NCBI RefSeq assembly: GCF_006438875.1
Contig: NZ_RCZH01000002.1
Location: 102,426 to 166,425 of the forward strand
Direction: 5' to 3'
Length of the DNA: 64,000 nt
Source of the DNA: Flavobacterium pectinovorum
GTDB taxonomy: Bacteria > Bacteroidota > Bacteroidia > Flavobacteriales > Flavobacteriaceae
The notes beneath the pieces were generated by a model, which had not been told where the DNA came from, did not search any database, and was given only the letters and a program-made list of their open reading frames with translations. Both the position numbers and the translations under genes were made by a program. This document shows positions 33,832 through 45,000 of the stretch, piece after piece. Numbering within the stretch: position 1 is the stretch's first letter; the number at the start of each line of letters is the position of its first letter.

Positions 33832-35010
33832 ATGAATTCAAATTCTGAAATAAAAAGTCTTTTACAAAAGTTTGTTTTAAACCAATGTACCCCCGAAGAA
33901 ACAAACGAGGTAATTGCCTATTATAAAAAAAATAAACTTACAGATGATTTTCCTTCTGTAGAAGATATTCAGGCGCTTCTTGTTGAAACTCCAAAAATGG
34001 ATAAACAAACTGCCGATGATATTTTCTTAAATATTCTATCTGCTTCTAAAGAAAATGAAACTACGATTGAAATTGCTCCTGAAAAATCAAACTTCAGAAA
34101 ATACATTTCGATTGCGGCTTCTGTTTTAGTTTTATTAGGCGTTGGTCTTGCCTACAAACAAGGTGCTTTTACTAAAACTGCTGAACAAAAATTTGATTTT
34201 AAAAGCAACGACATTGTTTTGCAATTAGAAGACGGAAGTGTTCAGATTATCTCAGAAAGTAATTCTGCTCAGGTTAAAGACAGTAAAGGAAAAATTGTTG
34301 GAAATCAAAACGGGGATAAAATTGTTTACGAGAACAGTTCTGATTTAGAGAAAACAACTTACAACACAATCAAAATTCCGTATGGGAAAAAATTCAGATT
34401 GCAATTGTCTGACGGAACTCTTGTTCACTTAAATGCCGGAACAACTTTAAGATATCCTGTAAAATTTATTGCTGGCGAAAACAGACAGGTTTTCCTTGAC
34501 GGGGAAGCTTATTTTGAAGTGGCAAAAGATAAAAAACACCCGTTTATTGTAAATGCTGATGAATTGAATGTGCGTGTATTAGGAACGCATTTCAATGTTT
34601 CGAATTATCCCGAAGATGCCGCTACTGATGTTGTTCTTGTTGAAGGATCTGTTGGAATGTATCGTTCTAATGAAGAATTTGACGCTGCGAAAAATACAAT
34701 TCTAAAACCTGGCTTTAAAGGAAGTTTCAATAAAGAAAACACACAAATTTCTACTAAGGCAGTAATTACTGATATCTATACTTCGTGGATAAACGGTGGA
34801 CTTACCTTTAGAAATATGACTTTCAAAAATATCATTACAAAATTAGAAAGACGCTATAATGTTACCATTGTAAACAAAAATGAAAAACTGGCAAACGAAA
34901 AATTCAATGCAAGTTTTAAAGAAGAATCTATAGAAAATGTGATGAGTTACTTTAATGACATCCACGGCATTAATTACACTATAAAAAACAATCAAATACT
35001 AATTAAATAA
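33832..35010 (+). CDS. FecR-family anti-sigma factor
   Basis: A 392-residue inner-membrane protein. Cytoplasmic N-terminal anti-sigma segment (about 1-85); one transmembrane helix about 87-104 (YISIAASVLVLLGVGLAY); periplasmic FecR domain about 175-275 (IPYGKKFRLQLSDGTLVHLNAGTTLRYP; DGEAYFEVAKDKKHPFIV; VRVLGTHFNVSNYPED) and a C-terminal DUF4974 domain (LTFRNMTFKNIITKLERRYNV). It is expected to hold the ECF sigma factor and to receive the signal from the STN domain of SusC. It lies 129 bp before susC. Confidence 0.93.
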   Translation: MNSNSEIKSLLQKFVLNQCTPEETNEVIAYYKKNKLTDDFPSVEDIQALLVETPKMDKQTADDIFLNILSASKENETTIEIAPEKSNFRKYISIAASVLVLLGVGLAYKQGAFTKTAEQKFDFKSNDIVLQLEDGSVQIISESNSAQVKDSKGKIVGNQNGDKIVYENSSDLEKTTYNTIKIPYGKKFRLQLSDGTLVHLNAGTTLRYPVKFIAGENRQVFLDGEAYFEVAKDKKHPFIVNADELNVRVLGTHFNVSNYPEDAATDVVLVEGSVGMYRSNEEFDAAKNTILKPGFKGSFNKENTQISTKAVITDIYTSWINGGLTFRNMTFKNIITKLERRYNVTIVNKNEKLANEKFNASFKEESIENVMSYFNDIHGINYTIKNNQILIK

Positions 35011-35020
35011 CCACTAACCA

Positions 35021-35056
35021 ATGAAAAAAAATGAAGAAACAAAAGTACTAGAATAA
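35021..35056 (+). CDS. Possible 11-codon leader peptide upstream of susC
   Basis: ATG at 35021 gives MKKNEETKVLE and a stop at 35056, just before a 9-bp stem (AATCGGAAA 35060-35068 with TTTCCGATT 35082-35090). A short translated leader next to a hairpin could attenuate or stabilise the sus mRNA. Size alone makes it weak; it may be chance. Confidence 0.25.
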   Translation: MKKNEETKVLE

Positions 35057-35139
35057 AAAAATCGGAAAGAGCTGCGAACAATTTCCGATTAACTAAGTGA
35101 TTGAATATAACGAATTAACTACAATCAATTAACAAAATT

Positions 35140-38100
35140 ATGAAAAAAAAATCAAAGAATACTGGGTTTTTATACCGAGTGTTCCAAAATGACCTAAAAT
35201 TGAAACTAACTACACTACTTATTTTGGTCGCCATGTTTAATATTAGAGCGAATACTTATGCCCAAAAAACAAAAGTAACCCTTGAATTAAACAATTCAAC
35301 AATCGAGAAGGTTATTGAGACCATAGAACAAAAAACAGATTTCAGGTTTATTTACAAGCTGAATGACATCGACTTAGATCGAACAATTTCAATTTCTGTG
35401 AAAGACCAATCGATATATGTTGTTTTGGATAAACTTTTTAAAGGAACTCCAACTGAATTTAAAATTCGGGATACTCAGATTATCCTAAAAAAGCCAGAAT
35501 TAAAAACAGAAGTTATTCAGTTTCAGAAACAAACGGTTTCCGGAATCATCACGGATGAAAATGGTTTACCATTGCCCGGAGCATCTGTTTTTGAAGAAGG
35601 AACTAAAAACGGAATGGTAACTGATTTTGATGGTAAATACAAACTTACCGTTGAAAGTAGTACAGCTGTAATTGTAGTAACTTTTATTGGATATAAAGAG
35701 AAAAAAGTAACGGCAAATCAAAGCGTTATCAACATTCAACTTCTTCCTGATGCCACAAACTTACAGGAAATTGTTGTAGTTGGATACGGTACTACAGCCA
35801 GAAAAGATGTTACAGGAGCTGTTTCTTCAATAGCTGCAAAAGACATGAATCAAGGTGCAATTGTAAATCCGCTATCTTTGATTTCAGGAAAAGCAGCCGG
35901 TGTAAACATTACTCAGGTTGGTAGTGAGCCAGGTTCAGGACCAAGCGTTCGTATTAGAGGAATCTCATCTTTGATTGGAGGAAATGATCCTTTAGTTGTT
36001 GTAGATGGAATTCAGGGAAACATGGATTTATTAAATCAAGTTCCGCCTAGTGAGATTGAAAGCATAGATGTTTTAAAAGATGCCTCAGCTACTGCTGTTT
36101 ACGGTTCCAGAGGAGCACCTGGAGTTATCATTGTAACTACTAAAAAAAGTAAAGCTGGAAAAACTACTATGGAATATAATGGATATACTTCTATAGATTT
36201 TATTCCAAAAAAGTTGGATATGCTTGATGCTAACCAATGGTGGCAAACTGCACAAAATGTTGGTGTTCCAGCGTCTTCAAATCATGGTTCAAATACAGAT
36301 TGGTACGGTCTTTTGACTCAAACAGGAATCACACAAACTCACACATTATCATTTGGTGGAGGAACGGATAAATTTAATTACAGAGCATCTATCACCGCTA
36401 TTTTGCAAAATGGTGTAGTAATTAATTCAAGCAATCAAAAATATATTGGTCGTATTCAGGCAACACAATTGGCTCTTGATGACAAATTAAAATTGACGTT
36501 TAATTTAAATTCAGGAGTAAATAATGTAACAAGCAGTATTGGGAGTATAGGAACTGTAGGTTACACTTCAAACCTAATTACAAATGCATTATTGGCAAGA
36601 CCAACAGATCCTGTTTTTAATACTGATGGAAGTTATTTTACAGATTCAACTGTTTTTCATTATTTAAATCCTTATGCAGCTGCACAAGAAGTTACAAACG
36701 AAAGACAGGAAGACAATCTATTTGGAAGCTTAAAGGCTGAATTAGATTTAGGCAAAGGTTTCTCTGCAAACTGGTTTGGAAGCTGGAGAAAGACCAACAA
36801 AACTACAGGATATTATATGCCGGCAAAATCAACAGACGCCAATGCAGTTGAACAGAACGGTTTTGCTAATATCGAAAATAACAGACAAAACGAAAAATTA
36901 ACCAATCTTAGTCTTAACTACAAAAAGACTTTCGGAATCCATAGCTTTAATGCATTGGCTTTATACGAATGGCAAAGTCAAACTTATCAGGGTAATTATA
37001 CTCAGGCAAGAGGTTTTATCAGTGATGAAGCTACTTACAATGCGCTTCAATTTGGCGATTTGTCTAAAGTAAGAACCGGAGATATTAAATCCTATAAAAA
37101 TGACCGATCTTTGGCTTCTTATTTAGGAAGACTAAACTACTCTTTATTAGACCGTTATTTACTTACAGCTAGTATCAGACGAGATGGTTCATCTGTGTTT
37201 GGAGCAAATAATAAATGGGGAAATTTTCCATCTGCATCTGTAGCATGGCAAATCAATAAAGAATCATTTATGACCAATCAGAATTTGTTTTCTGAATTAA
37301 AATTACGCGTAGGTTATGGTGAAACTGGTAACCAACAAGGTCTTTTGCCACAAACCTCATTGCCGCTAGTGGATAGTGCCGGAACTATTTATTTTGGAGG
37401 TTCTCTTATTACTAATTTTGGTATTTCTCAAAATGCAAATGCTGATTTGAAATGGGAAACCAAAAAACAAACCAATATCGGACTTGATTTTGCTCTTTTT
37501 GACAATAGATTAAGAGGTAGTGTAGATGTTTATGATTCTAAAACAGATAATTTATTATTCAACTACACTGTACCGCAACCGCCTTATCCATACGATCAAA
37601 TTAAAGCAAACGTAGGAAGTATTTCAAATAAAGGTTTAGAGGTTGCTCTGGCGTATGATGTTATAAAATCAGAGAACAGCACACTTACATTAGCCGGAAA
37701 CGTATCTTTCATGAAAAACGAGGTCCTTAATTTAAGCGGCAGCATTAATGGTATTCCTTTAAATACGAATTATGTTGGCTGGGGTGCACCAAACTCCTAT
37801 TTAGTAAAAGGACAACCAATTGGTTCATTTTATACTTTAGAGCATACCGGAGTTAATGGCAATGGTGTCGAAACCGTAAAGGATCGTGATGGAAGCGGCC
37901 TTATAGATCAAGGTGCCAGAAGTGCAGATCGATATAATGCAGGTTCAGCATTACCAACTTATACATTTGCCTTTAATCCAACTTACAGATACAAGAATTT
38001 TGATGCATCTATGTTGTGGAGAGGTTCTGGAGGAAATAAAATTTACAACACTCTTAACCAAAGATTGAGCATGCTGGAGAATACGGGTAGTTCAAATATT

Positions 38101-38406
38101 TTACAAAGTGCTGTAGACAAAGGGATTCGTTCTTCTCCATACGGATCTGATATATGGTTGGAAGATGGTTCCTTCATACGTCTTGATAATGTTACGGCAG
38201 GATATACTTTCCGTTTTACGGATAAATATGTAGACAATATTCGACTTTCTCTTACAGGGAACAATTTGCTTCTTATCACAAATTACACAGGTGTTGATCC
38301 GGAATTGAACGTAAGCGCAAATAATGAAGAAACTTTTGGTGGAGATAAAGGTATTTACCCACGTACCAGAAGTATTGCATTTGGTTTGACTGTAAAATTT
38401 AAATAG
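35140..38406 (+). CDS. susC: SusC/RagA TonB-linked outer-membrane protein with STN domain
   Basis: A 1088-residue TonB-dependent importer for oligosaccharides. Signal region 1-42 (ends NTYAQ); STN signalling domain about 45-115 (VTLELNNSTIEKVIETIEQ, FRFIYKLND); carboxypeptidase-D-like regulatory domain about 128-205 (VSGIITDENGLPLPGASVFEEG); plug with VVGYGTTARKDVTGAVSS, RIRGISSLIGGNDPLVVVDGI and the SusC hallmark LKDASATAVYGSRGAPGVIIVTTKK; then the beta-barrel to a terminal aromatic-containing strand (FGLTVKFK). The STN domain together with fecR implies ligand signalling across both membranes. Symbol by family; substrate (maltodextrins) inferred from the linked enzymes. Confidence 0.93.
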   Translation: MKKKSKNTGFLYRVFQNDLKLKLTTLLILVAMFNIRANTYAQKTKVTLELNNSTIEKVIETIEQKTDFRFIYKLNDIDLDRTISISVKDQSIYVVLDKLFKGTPTEFKIRDTQIILKKPELKTEVIQFQKQTVSGIITDENGLPLPGASVFEEGTKNGMVTDFDGKYKLTVESSTAVIVVTFIGYKEKKVTANQSVINIQLLPDATNLQEIVVVGYGTTARKDVTGAVSSIAAKDMNQGAIVNPLSLISGKAAGVNITQVGSEPGSGPSVRIRGISSLIGGNDPLVVVDGIQGNMDLLNQVPPSEIESIDVLKDASATAVYGSRGAPGVIIVTTKKSKAGKTTMEYNGYTSIDFIPKKLDMLDANQWWQTAQNVGVPASSNHGSNTDWYGLLTQTGITQTHTLSFGGGTDKFNYRASITAILQNGVVINSSNQKYIGRIQATQLALDDKLKLTFNLNSGVNNVTSSIGSIGTVGYTSNLITNALLARPTDPVFNTDGSYFTDSTVFHYLNPYAAAQEVTNERQEDNLFGSLKAELDLGKGFSANWFGSWRKTNKTTGYYMPAKSTDANAVEQNGFANIENNRQNEKLTNLSLNYKKTFGIHSFNALALYEWQSQTYQGNYTQARGFISDEATYNALQFGDLSKVRTGDIKSYKNDRSLASYLGRLNYSLLDRYLLTASIRRDGSSVFGANNKWGNFPSASVAWQINKESFMTNQNLFSELKLRVGYGETGNQQGLLPQTSLPLVDSAGTIYFGGSLITNFGISQNANADLKWETKKQTNIGLDFALFDNRLRGSVDVYDSKTDNLLFNYTVPQPPYPYDQIKANVGSISNKGLEVALAYDVIKSENSTLTLAGNVSFMKNEVLNLSGSINGIPLNTNYVGWGAPNSYLVKGQPIGSFYTLEHTGVNGNGVETVKDRDGSGLIDQGARSADRYNAGSALPTYTFAFNPTYRYKNFDASMLWRGSGGNKIYNTLNQRLSMLENTGSSNILQSAVDKGIRSSPYGSDIWLEDGSFIRLDNVTAGYTFRFTDKYVDNIRLSLTGNNLLLITNYTGVDPELNVSANNEETFGGDKGIYPRTRSIAFGLTVKFK

Positions 38407-38415
38407 TAAAAAGAA

Positions 38416-39924
38416 ATGAAAATTAAAAATATAGTAATAGCAGGAAGCGCATGTTTCCTAACCCTTTTTAGCTGTTCTGATATCAACGAAAATGTATACG
38501 ATAAATATCAACCTGACAGTTTTTATGGAACGCCTGAAGGAGCAAATCTTGCCTTAGCAAGTGTTTACGCAGAAATTCCTGGCGATTTTGAACGCAAAAG
38601 TGTACCAGGTGTTGGTTATGCAGGAGCAGATAACGGCTGGTATGACATGAACTGTATGTCATCAGATGAGCAGGTAATTCCGCATAGAAATGATGGTAAC
38701 TGGCAACAGGATTTTGCACGTTTGCACAAACATGTTTGGCTTCCAACGGAATCCATTATTAACAATACCTGGAGATGGTTATACAATGGTGTTTTTAAAG
38801 CCAATTTAGCCGTTGAGTTATTAGAAAAATCAAATGCTGATCCTTCAAAAATTGCCGAAGCAAAAGTAGTACGTGCCTTCTTTTATTATTTATTAATAGA
38901 CGATTTTGGAGATGTACCTTTTTATACTGATAATAATACTACAGTAGACAAAATTCCTCAAACAAGCCGTAAAGTAGTATATGATTTTATTGTAAAAGAA
39001 TTGACAGAAAACGTAGAATTGCTTTCAGTAACAAAAGGAGGAAATTATTACGGGCGATTCAATAAATGGGCAGGATATACCTTATTAGCTAAAGTGTATC
39101 TAAATGCAAAAGTTTACACAGGAGAAGCGAAATGGAATGAATGTTTAGCAGCTTGCAACAAAGTAAGCGAAGGCGGTTATACGCTTCACTCAGGTGATGA
39201 AAATGCTACAAGTCCGCTAGGAAATAAATATTACGAATTATTTGGAGATGTATTGCCGGATGATGAAACTATTTTACCTATTTATGCAACTCTTGATGTT
39301 GTTTCTCGTAATATTTATACCAATCGTAGTCTTTATGGACCGCATGGTAAAGCTTTATTTGGATTTGATACTTGGAACGGAACTATAGTTCCTAAAGATT
39401 TCTTCCTAAAATATGCCTTAAATGATATTCGAAGAAAACAGTTTTTAGTTGGAGAACAAAAAGGCGGATTTAATTATACCCTTGATGTTGCTTCCTTAGA
39501 TGATCCGGGAGCTGATCCTCAGGCTGGAGTTCGTAACATTAAATTTTATCCGGCAGGAGCAACATCTGGTGGAGGAGCTTCAAATGACTTTCCAATTTAC
39601 AGATATGCTGACGTAATTTTAATGATGGCAGAATGTAATGTTCGTTTAGGAAACCCTGGTGCGGCAAAACCATTTGTTGATCAAATCAGAATGCGTGCAG
39701 GTTTAACAGCTCTTGACGCAAACCCAACTCTTGATAATATTTATGACGAAAGAGGATTTGAATTAAACTGGGAAGGTCACAGAAGACAAGACATGATTCG
39801 TTTTGACAAATTTTTATTGCCAAATGAATTCAGACCAGAATCTCCTGCTTACAGAAAATTGTTCCCAATTCCAACATCTGCATTAGATGCTAATCCTGGA
39901 CTTAAACAAAACCCAGGTTACTAA
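38416..39924 (+). CDS. susD: SusD/RagB nutrient-binding lipoprotein
   Basis: A 502-residue surface lipoprotein that caps the SusC barrel and binds glycan. The lipobox is LTLFSCSD; TPR-like helices follow (VVRAFFYYLLIDDFGDVPFYTD), and the C-terminal SusD signature is IYDERGFELNWEGHRRQDMIRFDKF, ending PGLKQNPGY. It starts 9 bp after susC, the normal pairing. Confidence 0.93.
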   Translation: MKIKNIVIAGSACFLTLFSCSDINENVYDKYQPDSFYGTPEGANLALASVYAEIPGDFERKSVPGVGYAGADNGWYDMNCMSSDEQVIPHRNDGNWQQDFARLHKHVWLPTESIINNTWRWLYNGVFKANLAVELLEKSNADPSKIAEAKVVRAFFYYLLIDDFGDVPFYTDNNTTVDKIPQTSRKVVYDFIVKELTENVELLSVTKGGNYYGRFNKWAGYTLLAKVYLNAKVYTGEAKWNECLAACNKVSEGGYTLHSGDENATSPLGNKYYELFGDVLPDDETILPIYATLDVVSRNIYTNRSLYGPHGKALFGFDTWNGTIVPKDFFLKYALNDIRRKQFLVGEQKGGFNYTLDVASLDDPGADPQAGVRNIKFYPAGATSGGGASNDFPIYRYADVILMMAECNVRLGNPGAAKPFVDQIRMRAGLTALDANPTLDNIYDERGFELNWEGHRRQDMIRFDKFLLPNEFRPESPAYRKLFPIPTSALDANPGLKQNPGY

Positions 39925-39938
39925 AAACAAAAACTATT

Positions 39939-41018
39939 ATGAAAAAATATATAAATAAATTATTCGTACTAGGCAGTTTGCTTTTTTTAGCTGCTTCCTG
40001 CGAAACTGATGGACAACTAACAACTTTAGCGACAGTAACTTTTCCGTCTGCGATTGAAGTTTCATCGAGTACAATAGTGCTTAAAGAAGATGTGTCTGAT
40101 CAGCAAACGTTACTTGTTTCATGGCCAAAGGTTACTTACCCAATCGCTGCGCCTGTTACGTATGCCCTGCAATTTGATTTAACTAATGATATCAAAGGAA
40201 GCGAGGCTTGGGGAAAAGCTAAACGAGTTGAAGTTGGAGAAGATGTTTTAAGCAAAGCTTTTACGGTCTTCGAATTGAATAAAATCGCCACAGAATTAGG
40301 TCTAAAACCTAATGTTGCCGGAGAACTAGTAATTCGTGTAGAGTCTACTATGGATCATAGAATTTATTCAACTCCTGTTACAATAACGGTTACGCCTTAC
40401 GAAAAAGTAGTAGTGTTTGGCGAAATATATATGCCGGGAAGTTATCAGGGCTGGGGTATAGAAACAGCAGCTGCATTAAAAGAAATACAAGTAGGAATAT
40501 TTCAGGGTTATATGACTTTACCTGAAGGTGCAGGTCCTGGATTTAAAATAAATAGAGAGAGAGGCTGGGCTCAGTTCTTTGGTGCCGGAGCTACAAACTC
40601 TGATTTAAAAAACATGAGTGATACTGATCTTACACTTCCGGGAGCAGGTTCGTATCAGATCAAAGTAAATTTAAATACTTTAAAATGGACTGCTACTGCT
40701 TATTCTTGGGGAATTGTTGGAACAGCAACAGCCGGAAGTTGGGATGCAAGTACTCCAATGAGCTATGATCACCAAACCAAAACATGGAAAATCACAACCA
40801 CATTGGCACCTGGGGCCTTAAAATTTAGATTAAATAATTCATGGGATGTAAATTATGGTCCTGCAGATTCTTCAACAAATACGATTAACCTTGGTAATCA
40901 AGCGTCTTATAGTATTGGAGAAGCAGGAACTTATGAAGTAACCTTTACAATAAACGAAGTAGATCCTGTTAGTAATGGTTATCCGGCAACTGCAACTTGT
41001 ACTATCGTTAAAAAATAA
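39939..41018 (+). CDS. SusE-like starch-binding outer-membrane lipoprotein
   Basis: 359 residues with lipobox LLFLAASCE. An N-terminal SusE-type Ig-like domain (about 30-140: VTFPSAIEVSSSTIVLKED, LVSWPKVTYP) is followed by two starch-binding-like beta domains (about 145-240: YMPGSYQGWGIET; about 250-355: VGTATAGSWDASTPMSYD, FRLNNSWDVNYGP), with aromatic residues suited to glucan binding. In Bacteroides SusE and SusF bind starch at the surface. It is part of the susCD transcript, 14 bp after susD. Confidence 0.85.
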   Translation: MKKYINKLFVLGSLLFLAASCETDGQLTTLATVTFPSAIEVSSSTIVLKEDVSDQQTLLVSWPKVTYPIAAPVTYALQFDLTNDIKGSEAWGKAKRVEVGEDVLSKAFTVFELNKIATELGLKPNVAGELVIRVESTMDHRIYSTPVTITVTPYEKVVVFGEIYMPGSYQGWGIETAAALKEIQVGIFQGYMTLPEGAGPGFKINRERGWAQFFGAGATNSDLKNMSDTDLTLPGAGSYQIKVNLNTLKWTATAYSWGIVGTATAGSWDASTPMSYDHQTKTWKITTTLAPGALKFRLNNSWDVNYGPADSSTNTINLGNQASYSIGEAGTYEVTFTINEVDPVSNGYPATATCTIVKK

Positions 41019-41055
41019 TCTAACATTAAAATAAGCTAGATTAGTTTGAGTGATA

Positions 41056-41081
41056 CCTGCCTTTCTTGAGCAAAAGGCAGG
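41056..41081 (+). promoter_or_regulatory. Intercistronic hairpin between the SusE-like gene and the amylase
   Basis: CCTGCCTTT (41056-41064) pairs with AAAGGCAGG (41073-41081) around an 8-nt loop. The downstream T content is low, so it may be a partial terminator or an RNA-stabilising stem that sets the SusCDE-to-amylase ratio. Confidence 0.5.
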
Positions 41082-41122
41082 CTATCTTTAAACTTCGCGC
41101 TTATTAAACAAATTCAAAAAAT

Positions 41123-42502
41123 ATGAAATCAAATATAAATATCGTCTATACTTTAGTACTTGCATTAGCATTTGTATCGTGTAGTTCATCAGATGACAAT
41201 TCGGCTCCGGCTTCTCCTTATCAACAATATGGAGCATCATTTGACAAAATGCCTAAAAAAGAAGATGCCATAATTTATCAGGTAAATATTCGTGCTTTTA
41301 GTCAGGCAGGAACCTTAAAAGGTGTTCAGGACAGACTTACACAAATTCAGGAATTGGGTGCAAACGTTGTCTATTTAATGCCCGTTTATCCTGTTGGAAA
41401 AATAAAAGCTTCCGGAGAATTAGGTTCACCTTATGCAGTACAAGATTACAAAGCTATAAATCCCGATTTTGGAAGTTTACAAGATCTTCAAACTTTAGTT
41501 GAAGAAGCGCATAAAAAAAATATGGCGGTAATTCTTGACTGGGTTGCCAATCATACTTCTTGGGACAATGCCTGGATTACACAACATCCAAACTGGTATC
41601 AAAAAAATGATAAAGGAGAAATTATCATTCCTCCAGGAACAAATTATACTGATGTTGCACAGTTAGATTTCAATAATACCGAAATGAAAGACGCTATGAT
41701 CGACGCAATGTCATACTGGGTTTACAATGCGAACATTGATGGTTTCAGATGTGATTATGCTGATTTGGTTCCTCAGAATTTTTGGACTGATGCAATCACA
41801 AAATTAAGAACCATCAAAAAAAATCAAAACATCTTAATGCTTGCTGAAGGTACAAAAGCGAGTCAATTTGTTTCTGGTTTTGATTATACATTTGGATTTA
41901 ACTTTTTCACGACTTTAGAAAAACTATTCAAAGAAAACAAACCCGCTACAACTATTCAGGACTCAAACGCAACTGAATACGCTACTAATTATAAACCCGA
42001 AAATAGAATTGTAAGATACACCAGCAATCATGACGTAAACCTTGCCGAAGGAACTCCTTATGAACTTTTTGGAGGTAAAGAAGGTTCTATCGCTACATTT
42101 GTTGTTGCTGCTTATATGAAATCTGTTCCAATGATTTACAACGGACAAGAAGTTGGGTATAATAAAAGAATCAATTATTTCGCAAAAACTCCAATTGACT
42201 GGACTACTTCAGATGCATCTGTTTTGGCAGAATACAAAAAAATTATCGCTTTTAGAAGTTCAAGCAATGCTATAAAAACAGGAAGTTTTACTGGATATAG
42301 CAGTAATGCAGTAAGTGCTTTTACAATGATAAAAGATGCAGAAAAAGTTCTGGTTCTTTCTAATTTAACTAATTCAGAAGTTAAATATTTAGTTACTCCT
42401 TCATTAAAAGGAACATGGAAAGATGCTTTTACTGGAGCTGCAGTAACTGTTGGTGCTGACTTAACACTACAACCTTTTCAATATTTAGTATTGAAAAACT
42501 AA
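41123..42502 (+). CDS. GH13 alpha-amylase family lipoprotein
   Basis: 459 residues with lipobox FVSC (Cys20) followed by SSSDDN, an acidic stretch that may act as a surface-export signal as in SusG. GH13 regions: I, DWVANHTSWD; II, nucleophile Asp211 in GFRCDYAD; III, acid/base Glu242 in LMLAEGTK; IV, Asp304 in TSNHDVN. All catalytic residues are present. It probably cleaves starch or large maltodextrins at the cell surface next to SusCDE. A paralogue with a T9SS tail lies 3.9 kb downstream. Confidence 0.92.
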   Translation: MKSNINIVYTLVLALAFVSCSSSDDNSAPASPYQQYGASFDKMPKKEDAIIYQVNIRAFSQAGTLKGVQDRLTQIQELGANVVYLMPVYPVGKIKASGELGSPYAVQDYKAINPDFGSLQDLQTLVEEAHKKNMAVILDWVANHTSWDNAWITQHPNWYQKNDKGEIIIPPGTNYTDVAQLDFNNTEMKDAMIDAMSYWVYNANIDGFRCDYADLVPQNFWTDAITKLRTIKKNQNILMLAEGTKASQFVSGFDYTFGFNFFTTLEKLFKENKPATTIQDSNATEYATNYKPENRIVRYTSNHDVNLAEGTPYELFGGKEGSIATFVVAAYMKSVPMIYNGQEVGYNKRINYFAKTPIDWTTSDASVLAEYKKIIAFRSSSNAIKTGSFTGYSSNAVSAFTMIKDAEKVLVLSNLTNSEVKYLVTPSLKGTWKDAFTGAAVTVGADLTLQPFQYLVLKN

Positions 42503-44734
<2,232 letters not shown>

Positions 44735-44778
44735 TTTAGGGTTCTAAGGTTCTGAGATACTAAGTCTCTAAGCTTTTT

Positions 44779-44851
44779 GCCACGAATTTCACGAATTGAC
44801 ACGAATTAAGACTGCAGATTAAAATTTGTGCTAATTCGTGCAATTCGTGGC
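44779..44851. repeat. GCCACGAATT-family inverted repeat
   Basis: The left arm at 44779 (GCCACGAATTTCACGAATTG...) faces the right arm at 44833-44851 (AATTCGTGCAATTCGTGGC). Before it are repeated TCTAAGGTTCTGAGATACTA-like words. The same family recurs at 52744-53213 and 57296-57387. It separates GH97 from the next gene. Confidence 0.8.
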
Positions 44852-45000
44852 GAAAAAAACTAAAGTCCATTCGTGGACAAAAATTAAAATTTTACTACTT
44901 AAAACTATTTAACCACAAAATGTTTGTCAAATTTAAAAACAATGCGAATGAGAATGAATTTTAGTTAGAGATGCTGACAAGCATGCAAAAAACAAAAATT

